The position numbers and the translations under genes are program-made. From Glaesserella australis (GTDB lineage: Bacteria > Pseudomonadota > Gammaproteobacteria > Enterobacterales > Pasteurellaceae), in the NCBI RefSeq assembly GCF_003260095.1, contig NZ_PTPX01000014.1, positions 124,001 through 188,000 of the forward strand: a stretch of DNA of 64,000 nt, in the 5' to 3' direction. Positions 9,374-21,457 of this stretch are shown one piece after another. How positions within the stretch are numbered: position 1 is the stretch's first letter; the number at the start of each line of letters is the position of its first letter. The notes under the pieces were generated by a model. It had not been told where the DNA came from. It did no database searches and saw only the letters and a program-made list of their open reading frames with translations.

Positions 9374-9549
9374 CGCTAACCTGTGGTTCTCATCAAAATA
9401 CAGTAAGGTTAGCGAAAAGCTAACCCATTGAGTTCTTTAACAATTGAAATAACTTATTGAATTTCTTAGAATAGAAATGTTTTCATGGCGATAGCTTAGC
9501 GATTTTGCTTATCTATCTCCTTGAAAATACTGCCATTTTCATAATGGCA
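9374..9549 (+). promoter_or_regulatory. CRISPR leader with array promoter
   Basis: A 176-bp AT-rich leader lies between cas2 and the first repeat. A 9-bp inverted repeat (CGCTAACCT 9374-9382 / AGGTTAGCG 9406-9414) opens it. A promoter, TTGAAA (9444-9449) with a 17-bp spacer and TAGAAT (9467-9472), points into the array. The leader ends with an 8-bp hairpin (CTGCCATT 9530-9537 / AATGGCAG 9543-9550) whose last base is the first base of repeat 1, a likely integrase anchoring site. Orientation agrees with repeat degeneration at the far end. Confidence 0.8.
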
Positions 9550-12500
9550 GTCGCTCCCCACGCGGGAGCGTGAGTTGAAACACATCACCGCCGGATACCC
9601 AGATCCCATTTTGCGGGTCGCTCCCCACGCGGGAGCGTGAGTTGAAACCCATTTTTTACCACCGGTCAAAAAGGGGGGTGACTTGTCGCTCCCCACGCGG
9701 GAGCGTGAGTTGAAACTTCAAAAGACAAGCAACCTGCGGTGTAAGTGTTAGTCGCTCCCCACGCGGGAGCGTGAGTTGAAACGCCTGCCACGTCAAAACG
9801 CCTGCGGTTATGGCTATGTCGCTCCCCACGCGGGAGCGTGAGTTGAAACTTATGTTTTTAAATTAAAATAGGAGAAAAAAAAATGGTCGCTCCCCACGCG
9901 GGAGCGTGAGTTGAAACACCGCAGATAAAGCGTTGAAGTGGGTGGTGGGTAGTCGCTCCCCACGCGGGAGCGTGAGTTGAAACTGGATTGCTACGCCTTA
10001 CGATATGGGCGATCCACCGTCGCTCCCCACGCGGGAGCGTGAGTTGAAACACAGTGGGGTAATTTGTCGTAAACCTGATGGTGAAGGTCGCTCCCCACGC
10101 GGGAGCGTGAGTTGAAACCACGCCACCCAATTCTTTGAGCAGCAAATTGGTCGTCGCTCCCCACGCGGGAGCGTGAGTTGAAACGGGTAGGTCGCTTTCT
10201 TCAAAAGACAAGCAACCTGTCGCTCCCCACGCGGGAGCGTGAGTTGAAACTGCTAACGCCCTGCGGTTGTTAGACTAAAAAAGCCAGTCGCTCCCCACGC
10301 GGGAGCGTGAGTTGAAACATAATGGTGTCCGTTCTTCTATTTTGACCGCTGAAAGTCGCTCCCCACGCGGGAGCGTGAGTTGAAACAAATAAAACTAGTA
10401 TTAAACCTGAAGAAAAGAAATCGTCGCTCCCCACGCGGGAGCGTGAGTTGAAACTATAAGTGAGTTACTACCATGAAGGGCTTTTAGTAGTCGCTCCCCA
10501 CGCGGGAGCGTGAGTTGAAACTATCGACTTTTCATTTCTAGAGTTAAATTCTCTGTCGCTCCCCACGCGGGAGCGTGAGTTGAAACATCTTCTGAAGCAT
10601 ATTTCGGATCAGCTAATAATGGTCGCTCCCCACGCGGGAGCGTGAGTTGAAACAATTATGACTAGACAAAGATTGAAAATCATCCAATGTCGCTCCCCAC
10701 GCGGGAGCGTGAGTTGAAACTGTTGTCGTTCAGCCTCCATCGCATCATAAACCGTGTCGCTCCCCACGCGGGAGCGTGAGTTGAAACTGCAACTTATACA
10801 TAGCTCTAGCCACGTTTTCAGAGTCGCTCCCCACGCGGGAGCGTGAGTTGAAACAGTATCGTCAGGAACACCAGGAGCACAGACCTCCGCGTCGCTCCCC
10901 ACGCGGGAGCGTGAGTTGAAACAAGGTGATGAGCAATGCTATTTTGCTCAGACAGCTCGTCGCTCCCCACGCGGGAGCGTGAGTTGAAACTCCACCTCGG
11001 TTTCTGCATTTAGCATTTTATCCCACGTCGCTCCCCACGCGGGAGCGTGAGTTGAAACTTTATAATGCAATCACTTTCTAGGAAGAACTTTGTGTCGCTC
11101 CCCACGCGGGAGCGTGAGTTGAAACAATGCGAATAGCGTCACGAGCCTTTGTTTTTGGCGGGTCGCTCCCCACGCGGGAGCGTGAGTTGAAACTAGGGAA
11201 CACTAGGAAGAACTTTGTAACAATAACTGTCGCTCCCCACGCGGGAGCGTGAGTTGAAACTATTCCGAAGTCAAAGCTTTATTTGCTACTGATGAGTCGC
11301 TCCCCACGCGGGAGCGTGAGTTGAAACTATCTAGCCAATAGGCTATAAGGATCAATATATGTCGCTCCCCACGCGGGAGCGTGAGTTGAAACCCGCTCGC
11401 TCGCCACGCCACGAAACCACGCAATCACGTCGCTCCCCACGCGGGAGCGTGAGTTGAAACTAGGCGGTTTATCGTTGCTTGCATTGTTGCAGTAGTCGCT
11501 CCCCACGCGGGAGCGTGAGTTGAAACCCTACAATGTACTCACTTTCTAGGGAATACTAGGAGTCGCTCCCCACGCGGGAGCGTGAGTTGAAACTGTTTTT
11601 CGTACCAAGTGCGACAAAATCCACAAAAGTCGCTCCCCACGCGGGAGCGTGAGTTGAAACTTATAATGTGATCACTTTCTAGGGAACACTAGGAGTCGCT
11701 CCCCACGCGGGAGCGTGAGTTGAAACACTGGGTAAAGCCGGTGCAAGCCGTGACCCATCGTCGCTCCCCACGCGGGAGCGTGAGTTGAAACATTTTTATC
11801 AATGTTCGACGGTGTGAGGAATACAAGTCGCTCCCCACGCGGGAGCGTGAGTTGAAACTGAAAAAGGAAAGTATCCTTACACTTGGGCTATGTGTCGCTC
11901 CCCACGCGGGAGCGTGAGTTGAAACAAGGAAATTATACTCGTTAATTCGGCGACTAATCCGTCGCTCCCCACGCGGGAGCGTGAGTTGAAACCAACAATC
12001 TCAATCACTCGCTCCACGTCATCGACGTCGCTCCCCACGCGGGAGCGTGAGTTGAAACAGATCTAAGATTATCTAGATCTTGCATTACATTAGGTCGCTC
12101 CCCACGCGGGAGCGTGAGTTGAAACTAGGGAACACTAGAAAGCAATCATTATCTAGTAACGTCGCTCCCCACGCGGGAGCGTGAGTTGAAACAAAAGAAA
12201 TAGTATCTGTTGTCTATGGTGATCAGGCGTCGCTCCCCACGCGGGAGCGTGAGTTGAAACACCAATAATGTCCCACGTTCAAAGGCACTAACCTGTCGCT
12301 CCCCACGCGGGAGCGTGAGTTGAAACGTCTCTTTGAGTTAGTTTAATATCTCGTGGTGGCGTCGCTCCCCACGCGGGAGCGTGAGTTGAAACCACATTAT
12401 TAACCACGATGGCATAAAAGTTGTATGTCGCTCCCCACGCGGGAGCGTGAGTTGAAACCGTCATAAAACCCTGCAAGTTGTGTACCATCAACAGGTCGCT

Positions 12501-15500
12501 CCCCACGCGGGAGCGTGAGTTGAAACAATAAACACAGGTATTACGCTTACGAAGAATAACAGTCGCTCCCCACGCGGGAGCGTGAGTTGAAACACTCAAA
12601 CGGAAGTGCTTTTAACTGAAATGAATGGTCGCTCCCCACGCGGGAGCGTGAGTTGAAACTTTAATGAAGCTGATGACGCATTAACAAAAGCGTGGGTCGC
12701 TCCCCACGCGGGAGCGTGAGTTGAAACTGTACGCTGTGTGACAGGGTTATATACCTGAGCGTCGCTCCCCACGCGGGAGCGTGAGTTGAAACCACGCTAA
12801 ACGTAAGCTCATCATCAGGATCCATCGTCGCTCCCCACGCGGGAGCGTGAGTTGAAACTAGGGAACACTAGAAAGGATAATCTAACAGTAACGTCGCTCC
12901 CCACGCGGGAGCGTGAGTTGAAACGCTACAAAGTGATTGCGTGGATTTTGTGATTTAGTGAGTCGCTCCCCACGCGGGAGCGTGAGTTGAAACACTTTTT
13001 CGCCGTATATTTCAACGGCGATCTCTTTGTCGCTCCCCACGCGGGAGCGTGAGTTGAAACTTTATAATACAATCAAGTTTTAGGGAATACTAAAGTCGCT
13101 CCCCACGCGGGAGCGTGAGTTGAAACCAATCTTTGCTATTTAGCTCTTTCATTGAAAAAGTGTCGCTCCCCACGCGGGAGCGTGAGTTGAAACCCATCGT
13201 GGGCGAGAATCAATAGATGATGAGCGAGAGTCGCTCCCCACGCGGGAGCGTGAGTTGAAACAGGATTGCGAAGTTTTGCAGAATTAACACCGCTGTCGCT
13301 CCCCACGCGGGAGCGTGAGTTGAAACCATGGGTCCGATATAACCAATAAATAACAGTTTTGTCGCTCCCCACGCGGGAGCGTGAGTTGAAACATCACGAG
13401 CTAAATTCAGCTCACCAGCAAGGCTCGTCGCTCCCCACGCGGGAGCGTGAGTTGAAACCTTTGTTGGCTAGAAAAAGAAGATGGCAAGATGGAGTCGCTC
13501 CCCACGCGGGAGCGTGAGTTGAAACTATTTATTATTTAGTCTCTCTTGAGCAATGTCGAGTCGCTCCCCACGCGGGAGCGTGAGTTGAAACCTTTGCGTG
13601 TTTGTGGTGAATACCAAAGGCGAGTGTCGCTCCCCACGCGGGAGCGTGAGTTGAAACATTTGAACCCATTTAGCGAAATACTTTGGCGTTGTCGCTCCCC
13701 ACGCGGGAGCGTGAGTTGAAACGTATGGTTCGTGCCACCTAATAATCTTATGATTAGGTCGCTCCCCACGCGGGAGCGTGAGTTGAAACTACCGATGACT
13801 TACTTAAACTAAAAGCCCAAGTCGTCGCTCCCCACGCGGGAGCGTGAGTTGAAACTACGCCCATACGGTTAGCACTCTCGTCTAGCAATGGTCGCTCCCC
13901 ACGCGGGAGCGTGAGTTGAAACTCGAATGGGCGAAAGAAGCTGACGAAGCAGATGTTGTCGCTCCCCACGCGGGAGCGTGAGTTGAAACCAACCGAGCGT
14001 AGCACGCAAAAGCCGTTATAACCCGTCGCTCCCCACGCGGGAGCGTGAGTTGAAACCCTAAATTCGCTAAACTAGGCGATACGGCTTTTGTCGCTCCCCA
14101 CGCGGGAGCGTGAGTTGAAACGTTTATGACGGCTTAAAAACAATGCGTAAACGTAGTCGCTCCCCACGCGGGAGCGTGAGTTGAAACTTCATAGTTTTAA
14201 CCTTATAAATTTTCTTGTACGTCGCTCCCCACGCGGGAGCGTGAGTTGAAACAAGGCATTGCTAAACGTATGGAAAAAGCGAAAGAGTCGCTCCCCACGC
14301 GGGAGCGTGAGTTGAAACAGGTTTGATGTTATCAAATGCACAATTATCTATTAGTCGCTCCCCACGCGGGAGCGTGAGTTGAAACTTTCTCACGACCTAA
14401 AGCAATCACATCTTGCGTTGGTCGCTCCCCACGCGGGAGCGTGAGTTGAAACGTTGCAGATCGCCCATCACTAGCAAGAATGTACAGGTCGCTCCCCACG
14501 CGGGAGCGTGAGTTGAAACTTATTATTAGGTAAAACCAATAATATATTTAGTGCGTCGCTCCCCACGCGGGAGCGTGAGTTGAAACGATTGAATAGACAC
14601 CGCCCAACGCTTTTACAAGTTGTCGCTCCCCACGCGGGAGCGTGAGTTGAAACCGATAAGGCGTTGTTTGTTTAAAAGCTCGTATGCGTCGCTCCCCACG
14701 CGGGAGCGTGAGTTGAAACATCATCAGGTTTAGCCCCTTTAGTTGGAATAGTTAGTCGCTCCCCACGCGGGAGCGTGAGTTGAAACTACACTTCTAAAGC
14801 GTTGGAATGAATATAGAGGAGTCGCTCCCCACGCGGGAGCGTGAGTTGAAACTCTTAAACGCTCTCTATCAAAAAGGCGTTTCTTGGTCGCTCCCCACGC
14901 GGGAGCGTGAGTTGAAACATATAAGCACGAACGGCTTTATCCATTTCGATGGCGTCGCTCCCCACGCGGGAGCGTGAGTTGAAACATCTTTTAGAGAGTG
15001 GTAAAAATGGCATTAAGTGGTCGCTCCCCACGCGGGAGCGTGAGTTGAAACCCTGCTCTCAAAAAGCAATCCACAACGGTTATCTCAGTCGCTCCCCACG
15101 CGGGAGCGTGAGTTGAAACAATAAAAGGAAACCCTATGTACAACAAAATAATCAGTCGCTCCCCACGCGGGAGCGTGAGTTGAAACCGCCTTTACCACTT
15201 GGATAAAGCGAATTCGCAAGGTCGCTCCCCACGCGGGAGCGTGAGTTGAAACATCAATGTCTGCACCTGTTTCTGCGCTTAAACCTGTTGCTCCCCACGC
15301 GGGAGCGTGAGTTGAAACCGCTCAGCCACGGCGTCCGTGTCAATCCATTTGTCGTCGCTCCCCACGCGGGAGCGTGAGTTGAAACACTAAAAAACACTAA
15401 AAACAAAACCATAAAAAATAGTCGCTCCCCACGCGGGAGCGTGAGTTGAAACCAGCGCAAACTTGCGAAGGAAATCCCCTACGGCGGTCGCTCCCCACGC

Positions 15501-16515
15501 GGGAGCGTGAGTTGAAACAAAACTGGGTATTTGAAGAAGTCCTACCGCAAATCGTCGCTCCCCACGCGGGAGCGTGAGTTGAAACGATTTGCGTAATCTT
15601 TTCAGTTTTGGATGCATCATGTCGCTCCCCACGCGGGAGCGTGAGTTGAAACTTGGTAAAGTTGGTACATTTGCTCGCTATTGTGAGTCGCTCCCTTCAC
15701 GGGAGCGTGAGTTGAAACTCATTTATGTTTTATCCTAAGTATTTTGATAAATGTCGCTCCCTTCACGGGAGCGTGAGTTGAAACGGTATATCAGGTACAG
15801 GCAAATCACGTTTTGTGGTCGCTCCCTTCACGGGAGCGTGAGTTGAAACCATAAACACAAAATAATTCATCAACAAAACGCCCCGTCGCTCCCTTCACGG
15901 GAGCGTGAGTTGAAACATTGTAGGGCATAACGGGATTGGGGTGATTTTGGGGTCGCTCCCTTCACGGGAGCGTGAGTTGAAACAAGCCATAAACGCTTCG
16001 CTTCGCGGTAGCTGTGCTCGTCGCTCCCTTCACGGGAGCGTGAGTTGAAACCAACTGCTGACGAATTTCAAGGGGTGTGACGTTGGTCGCTCCCCACTCG
16101 GGAGCGTGAGTTGAAACGTTTGAGTTCAGATATTTCTTTGTCTGTTATTTTGTCGCTCCCCACGCGGGAGCGCGAGTTGAAACTGATTAAGTCAATAAAG
16201 ACCATAGATTAGTTCCCGGTCGCTCCCTTCACGGGAGCGTGAGTTGAAACACCAATACGCATCACAAAATCATCAACACTGGCGGTCGCTCCCTTCACGG
16301 GAGCGTGAGTTGAAACACTATTTGCAACAGGGGTTGGATCTTGCTCATTATGTCGCTCCCTTCACGGGAGCGCGAGTTGAAACCAACAGCTTTACTATTG
16401 GCTCGCTTTCAAGGGCTGTCGCTCTCCACACGGGTGCGTGAGTTGAAACGCTCAAAATAACTATTTCTGCCCAAAGCTAATGCGTTGCTTCCTACGAGAG
16501 AGCGTAAATTGAAAC
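9550..16515 (+). CRISPR. Type I-C CRISPR array, about 105 repeats of 32 bp with 33-37 bp spacers
   Basis: Repeats start GTCGCTCC, form a 7-bp stem (CGCTCCC/GGGAGCG) and end in the 11-nt tag TGAGTTGAAAC, the expected I-C 5' handle. I counted 105 by eye with a period of 66-68 bp. Repeats 1-92 (to about 15650) carry loop CACGC and are invariant except at 15287 (GTTG for GTCG). From 15687 on most carry TTCAC instead; 16086 has CACTC, 16152 and 16352 have GCGAG for GTGAG, and 16418 and 16484 are strongly degenerate. This decay marks the leader-distal, oldest end. Several spacers are related to each other (see findings). Reading frames across the array, such as VSTHAPAWGAT repeats on the minus strand, are artefacts. 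Confidence 0.98.
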
Positions 16516-16679
16516 TAATTTAAGCTAGCTTTTATAGATAATCCAAACTTCTATTCAGAGAGATAAATTGAAATATACTAAAGTTTCTTATTTATTTTTA
16601 GTAGACTTGTTAATTTACTTTTTTTCTGTAAATCGGATAAGATTCTATTAAGGCAAATTAATTTCAGGAATAAATATAA
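16516..16679 (+). repeat. Decayed repeat remnant beyond the array, then maf promoter region
   Basis: Bases 16548-16574 (CTTCTATTCAGAGAG, then ATAAATTGAAAT) look like a still more degenerate repeat one period after the last recognisable one, so the array once extended further. The remaining sequence upstream of maf is AT-rich, with a weak promoter candidate TTTACT (16614) and TAAGAT (16638) at 18-bp spacing. Confidence 0.5.
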
Positions 16680-17264
16680 ATGGATCAGCTTTATCTCGCA
16701 TCGAACAGTCCACGTCGTTGGGAATTGTTGCAACAAATTGGTTTACAACCGATTAAAATAGAGAGTGAAATTGATGAGACGCCTTTGATAAATGAAGACG
16801 CAAAGTCGTACTGTTTACGCATTGCTTTGGAAAAAAATAAGGCAGCACAAGGGGTGAGATCTCACAAAAATCTTGCAAATTTACCTATTTTAACGGCAGA
16901 TACGACGGTTTCTGTCGATCATCAAATTCTAGGAAAACCACTAGATCAAGCTGATGCATATCGAATGTTAAAATTGCTTTCAGGAAGAACTCATCAAGTA
17001 TTTACTGCAGTATGTGTGAGTGTCAATGGTCAGACGTTTTCGGATATTCAAACAAGTCATGTTGAATTTAAAATGCTAACTGATGAAGAAATTTGGTCAT
17101 ATATTAAGACAAATGAGCCGATGGATAAGGCTGGGGCTTATGGAATTCAAGGTTTAGGTGGCATTTTTATTAGGCATTTATCAGGAAGCTTTACGGGCGT
17201 AATGGGCTTGCCTATTGCTGAAACTGCAATATTACTACAAAAATGTGGTATAAAAGTTATTTAA
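16680..17264 (+). CDS. maf: Maf-family nucleoside triphosphate pyrophosphatase (YhdE type)
   Basis: Hydrolyses non-canonical or dTTP/UTP-type nucleotides to monophosphates. At 194 residues it is a standard Maf length. The nucleotide-binding N-terminus LASNSPRRWELLQQIG, the central LTADTTV and the C-terminal GIQGLGGIF and GSFTGVMGLP motifs are all present. It is the first core gene after the CRISPR array and converges on holA, with their 3' ends overlapping by 8 bp (17257-17264). Confidence 0.93.
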   Translation: MDQLYLASNSPRRWELLQQIGLQPIKIESEIDETPLINEDAKSYCLRIALEKNKAAQGVRSHKNLANLPILTADTTVSVDHQILGKPLDQADAYRMLKLLSGRTHQVFTAVCVSVNGQTFSDIQTSHVEFKMLTDEEIWSYIKTNEPMDKAGAYGIQGLGGIFIRHLSGSFTGVMGLPIAETAILLQKCGIKVI

Positions 17265-18282
17265 ATAGTGTACCAAATCGCTCAAATGCTTGCCAACTAT
17301 CATCACTAAACTCTTGTTTGACTTGCTTTTCTAGCTCCGCTAGTGATTGGATAAGTTTGTAGAGTTTATTGTAAGTTAAGCGAGAGACAGCTGTTTGATA
17401 CAAGTTACGACGGTTTTGCCACACTTTCAAGCGGTCAAATTCTGCACGTAAATTACCATTATATAACGATTGATGGCTGTTTAGCACAGGTTGCGGGCAA
17501 CGTGTCATTTCCAGTAAGAGTAGTAACTCTTTTTGTACGATACGCAGTAGCACCACAGGTTGTACTTCTTCATTTTGTAAATGATGTAGTACTCTTGATG
17601 CTCGGGTGAACTTGCCTTCAAGCAATGCATCGATCCATTGAAATGGAGTAAACTGTGCCGATTGTTCAATCACTTCTTTGGCTCGATTTAAGCCGATTTT
17701 CTGTTCGGGATAACGCAGTTGTAGCATTTGCAACGCTTGCTTTAATGCCAGTAAATTTCCCTCGTAGCTGTAGCAGAATAATTGAATAGCTTCGGGATCA
17801 AGTTGTAGCTCCATTGCTTTGGCTCGATGTTGTAACCAAATCGGCAGTTTGCTGATGTCGGGAGTTTGGCAGTTGATCAGTAGAGCGTTATTCAACTGGA
17901 TAAACCAGCCTTGCTTTTCCATTGTTTTGGTCAGTTTGGGCTGATGTAAAATGAAGATCAGATCTGAATGTGAAAACGCTAGCAGTTCGGCTAACTGCTT
18001 TTGTTGAGCAACAGTGAGATTTTCAGGCAGATTGAGTACCAGAATTTGACGGTTGAAAAATAAGCCGTTGGACTGTACGAGATCGAACAGCATATCCCAT
18101 TGGGTATCGTTGGCAATCGTAAATTCCTGCTTTTCATCAAAATCGTGCAAACGACCCGCTTGTACGATCTGATCTTTAGCTTCGCCGATCAAGAGCAGAT
18201 CTTGCCCTGTCAGTAAATAAAAGGGCTGTAAGCCTTTACTGAGAGCCGTTGATAATCCCTCTGAGAAAATGCGTTGTATCAT
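17257..18282 (-). CDS. holA: DNA polymerase III subunit delta
   Basis: The delta subunit opens the beta sliding clamp during clamp loading. The product is 341 residues, close to E. coli HolA (343). The N-terminus has the PFYLLTGQDLLLIGEAKDQI pattern, and there is an AAA+-like fold without a functional P-loop, as expected for delta. It lies one base downstream of lptE and belongs to the conserved leuS-lptE-holA cluster. Confidence 0.94.
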   Translation of the reverse strand: MIQRIFSEGLSTALSKGLQPFYLLTGQDLLLIGEAKDQIVQAGRLHDFDEKQEFTIANDTQWDMLFDLVQSNGLFFNRQILVLNLPENLTVAQQKQLAELLAFSHSDLIFILHQPKLTKTMEKQGWFIQLNNALLINCQTPDISKLPIWLQHRAKAMELQLDPEAIQLFCYSYEGNLLALKQALQMLQLRYPEQKIGLNRAKEVIEQSAQFTPFQWIDALLEGKFTRASRVLHHLQNEEVQPVVLLRIVQKELLLLLEMTRCPQPVLNSHQSLYNGNLRAEFDRLKVWQNRRNLYQTAVSRLTYNKLYKLIQSLAELEKQVKQEFSDDSWQAFERFGTLFK

Positions 18283-18283
18283 C

Positions 18284-18778
18284 TTATTTGTCTTGAGCCA
18301 GTGCTTTTTGTAAGCCTGCTACTTTGATAAGTAGTTGGCGAGATGCTTGGTCATACATTTGGCGCATAATAGATTCTTTCTCTTCTGATTTTGCTAATGC
18401 AGCACGAGAGTCATCGAAGAAGGTACGGTGTACGCTTGTTTCAATTGGATATGAACCTTTGTTTGGAACCGTTACTGTTGCTTTTACCGTTAAACTTAAG
18501 ATTTTTTCAGCTTCACGGGCTTGTTTAAAAACAGACGCAACACGTGAGCTACTTTCCGTTGAATTTAAGCGTAAATTGGCAACTTGTGCTGATTTTGGCA
18601 CAATATTGATATTAGTCAGTAGCATCTCATTTCTTAGTGCTCGAGACATATCACTGTACTGATCTGCGCTTTCAAAGCTTAGTGTGCGTAATTCTTCAGG
18701 GAACAATTCACTATTTTTAAAATGCCAACCACAAGCGGTTAGAAACAGCACAAAAACAAGAGAGAGTTTTTTTAACAT
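18284..18778 (-). CDS. lptE: LPS-assembly lipoprotein LptE
   Basis: Outer-membrane lipoprotein that plugs LptD and helps insert lipopolysaccharide. The 164-residue product begins with a signal peptide and lipobox ending LTAC (Cys at residue 16), followed by GWHFKNSELFPEEL, the conserved start of mature LptE. It lies between leuS and holA, the usual position. A palindromic element separates it from leuS. Confidence 0.93.
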   Translation of the reverse strand: MLKKLSLVFVLFLTACGWHFKNSELFPEELRTLSFESADQYSDMSRALRNEMLLTNINIVPKSAQVANLRLNSTESSSRVASVFKQAREAEKILSLTVKATVTVPNKGSYPIETSVHRTFFDDSRAALAKSEEKESIMRQMYDQASRQLLIKVAGLQKALAQDK

Positions 18779-18803
18779 AAGACACCTTCGCTATTTTTAT
18801 ATT

Positions 18804-18870
18804 GTAGGGTGGGTTTTGACCCACCACATAGCAATGTAAATGTTGAACGGTGGGTTAAAACCCACCTTAC
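18804..18870. repeat. Intergenic palindromic repeat (GTAGGGTGGG family)
   Basis: GTAGGGTGGGTTTTGACCCA (left arm region 18804-18825) and GGTGGGTTAAAACCCACC (18849 onward) form two hairpins that also pair with each other. It lies between lptE and leuS within what should be one operon. Related elements occur at 26452-26587, 42741-42764 and 57701-57772. Confidence 0.65.
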
Positions 18871-18871
18871 A

Positions 18872-21457
18872 TTATGCCTTAACGGCAAAACTCAACATCT
18901 TAAACGGCACGTAGATCTCTTTGACAATCTCTACCCCTTCAAGATATTTTGCGACATTTTCATCGGCTTTCGCAATGGCTTTGACTTCATCTTCCGTTGC
19001 AGTCGCAGATACAGTGATTTTACCACGTACTTTGCCGTTTACTTGCACCACAACCAGTTTTTCATCTTCTACCATCGCACTTTCATCTGCAACAACCCAA
19101 GGGGCGAAATCAATAGCGCCTTCATTACCAAGAGCTTGCCACAATTCAAAGCAGATGTGTGGCGTGATTGGGTAAAGCATACGAATCACCGCATTTAACG
19201 CTTCTGCCATTACCGCCTTATCTTGATCGTTTGCAAGCGGTGCTTTAGTGAGTTTATTCATCAACTCCATAATCGCTGCAATCGCGGTGTTAAAGGTTTG
19301 ACGGCGACCAATGTCATCGCTCACTTTGGCAATGGTTTTGTGGACATCACGGCGTAAATCTTTTTGCTCTTTGCTTAATACAGTCGGATCTAACGCCACA
19401 GTCGCAGGGGCTTGGGCATATTCGTATGCCAAGTTCCATAAACGGCCTAAGAAACGCTTCGCCCCTTCCACGCCCGATTCTTGCCATTCCAACGTCATTT
19501 CCGCAGGGGACGCAAACATCATAAACAGACGCACCGTGTCCGCACCGTATTTTTCCACCATTTCTTGCGGGTCGATACCGTTGTTTTTCGATTTCGACAT
19601 TTTGGTCATACCGCTGTGAACCAGCTCACGCCCCTCTTTGTCCACCGCTTTGATGATACGTCCTTTTTCATCACGCTCAACGGTCACTTCCGTTGGTGAA
19701 ACCCAAATACGTTCGTTGGTTGGGCTAGTGTAGTAGTAAGCGTCCGCTAGCACCATACCTTGACAGAGCAATTTTTCGGTTGGTTCATCGCTGGTCACAA
19801 AGCCAGCATCACGCAACAATTTATGGAAGAAACGGAAGTAGAGCAAATGCATCGTGGCGTGTTCAATACCGCCGATATATTGATCCACAGGCAACCAGTA
19901 ATTCGCTTCGTCTTTGTCCAACATACCTTGCTGATATTGCGGAGACGCATAGCGTGCGTAGTACCAAGACGACTCCATAAAGGTGTCGAAAGTATCTGTT
20001 TCTTTCAAGGCTGGCTGACCGTTGTAAGTGGTTTTCGCCCATTCAGGATCGGCTTTGATCGGGCTTTTCACGCCGTCCATTACCACATCTTCAGGCAACA
20101 CCACAGGTAAATCTTGTAGCGGAACCGTCACGGTTTCGCCATTTTCAAGGGTGAGCATTGGAATTGGCGCTCCCCAGTAACGTTGGCGAGAAACGCCCCA
20201 GTCACGCAAGCGGTAATTCACTTGACGCTTACCGATCCCCATTCCCTCTAATTTATCTGCGATGCCATTAAATGCACCGTCAAAATCTAAACCGTTAAAT
20301 TCCGCAGAATTAATCAGTTTGCCGTGTTCGGTGAAGGCTGCTTTTGAGAAATCCCACTCGCTATGATCAAGCGGTGCGATTACCTGCTTAATTGGCAAAT
20401 TGTATTTTTGTGCGAATTCAAAATCGCGCTCATCGTGAGCAGGCACTGCCATTACCGCCCCTGTGCCGTAGTGCATCAACACGAAGTTCGCAACCCAAAC
20501 TGGCACTTCTTCGCCTGTCAATGGGTGAATAGCGAACAAGCCTGTCGCCATGCCTTTTTTCTCCATTGTGGCAATATCTGCTTCGGCAACTTTGGTGTTT
20601 TTCGCTTCTTGAATAAATGCCGCCAACGCTGGATTGTTCTCTGCCGCAAGGGTAGCTAACGGATGAGCCGCCGCCACAGCCACATAGCTTACGCCAAAAA
20701 AGGTATCAGGGCGAGTGGTGTAAACTGATAAAGTCTGATCCACATCTTTGATTTTAAAGGTAATTTCTACCCCTTCAGAACGACCGATCCAGTTGCGTTG
20801 CATGGTTTTTACTTGATCTGGCCATTGTGGTAAGTTATCTAAGCTGTTTAATAATTGCTCCGCATAATCGGTGATTTTGATAAACCACTGCGGAATTTCT
20901 TTTTGCTCCACAGGGGTATCACAACGCCAGCAACAACCTTCGTGAACCTGCTCATTCGCCAACACCGTTTCATCATTCGGACACCAGTTCACCGTAGAAG
21001 TCTTTTTATACACTAAACCTTTTTTGTACAACTCAGTAAAGAACCACTGCTCCCATTTGTAGTATTCAGGCTTACAGGTTGCAATTTCACGATCCCAGTC
21101 AAAACCAAAACCTAATAACTTGAGCTGACCTTTCATATATTCAATATTTTCATAGGTCCATTTGGCTGGGGCAGTTTTATTTTTTACTGCCGCACCTTCC
21201 GCCGGCAAGCCGAATGCATCCCAACCCATTGGTTGCAACACATTTTTGCCGTTCATACGTTGATAGCGAGAAACCACATCGCCGATGGTGTAGTTACGCA
21301 CGTGTCCCATATGTAGACGACCTGACGGATACGGGAACATCGATAAACAGTAATATTTCGGCTTGCTTTCGTCTTTAATGGCTTTGAATACTTTATTTTC
21401 AGCCCAATACTGCTGTACTTTAGGCTCAATCGCACTCGGATTGTATTGTTGTTGCAT
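18872..21457 (-). CDS. leuS: Leucyl-tRNA synthetase
   Basis: Class I aminoacyl-tRNA synthetase, 861 residues (E. coli 860). The HIGH-type signature appears as [19 protein letters not shown] near residue 42, and the KMSKS loop is exact ([10 protein letters not shown]). The CP1 editing domain ([16 protein letters not shown]) and its zinc-like [13 protein letters not shown] region are present. It starts the leuS-lptE-holA cluster and is divergent from thrS. Confidence 0.98.
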   Translation of the reverse strand: MQQQYNPSAIEPKVQQYWAENKVFKAIKDESKPKYYCLSMFPYPSGRLHMGHVRNYTIGDVVSRYQRMNGKNVLQPMGWDAFGLPAEGAAVKNKTAPAKWTYENIEYMKGQLKLLGFGFDWDREIATCKPEYYKWEQWFFTELYKKGLVYKKTSTVNWCPNDETVLANEQVHEGCCWRCDTPVEQKEIPQWFIKITDYAEQLLNSLDNLPQWPDQVKTMQRNWIGRSEGVEITFKIKDVDQTLSVYTTRPDTFFGVSYVAVAAAHPLATLAAENNPALAAFIQEAKNTKVAEADIATMEKKGMATGLFAIHPLTGEEVPVWVANFVLMHYGTGAVMAVPAHDERDFEFAQKYNLPIKQVIAPLDHSEWDFSKAAFTEHGKLINSAEFNGLDFDGAFNGIADKLEGMGIGKRQVNYRLRDWGVSRQRYWGAPIPMLTLENGETVTVPLQDLPVVLPEDVVMDGVKSPIKADPEWAKTTYNGQPALKETDTFDTFMESSWYYARYASPQYQQGMLDKDEANYWLPVDQYIGGIEHATMHLLYFRFFHKLLRDAGFVTSDEPTEKLLCQGMVLADAYYYTSPTNERIWVSPTEVTVERDEKGRIIKAVDKEGRELVHSGMTKMSKSKNNGIDPQEMVEKYGADTVRLFMMFASPAEMTLEWQESGVEGAKRFLGRLWNLAYEYAQAPATVALDPTVLSKEQKDLRRDVHKTIAKVSDDIGRRQTFNTAIAAIMELMNKLTKAPLANDQDKAVMAEALNAVIRMLYPITPHICFELWQALGNEGAIDFAPWVVADESAMVEDEKLVVVQVNGKVRGKITVSATATEDEVKAIAKADENVAKYLEGVEIVKEIYVPFKMLSFAVKA

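Noticed and set aside
9496..16441. Many open frames inside the CRISPR array on the minus strand (repeating VSTHAPAWGAT, FNSRSRVGSD, FQLTLPRGER) and one on the plus strand
   Set aside because: They are three-frame translations of the 32-bp repeat with spacers; no starts, no ribosome sites, no gene-like composition.
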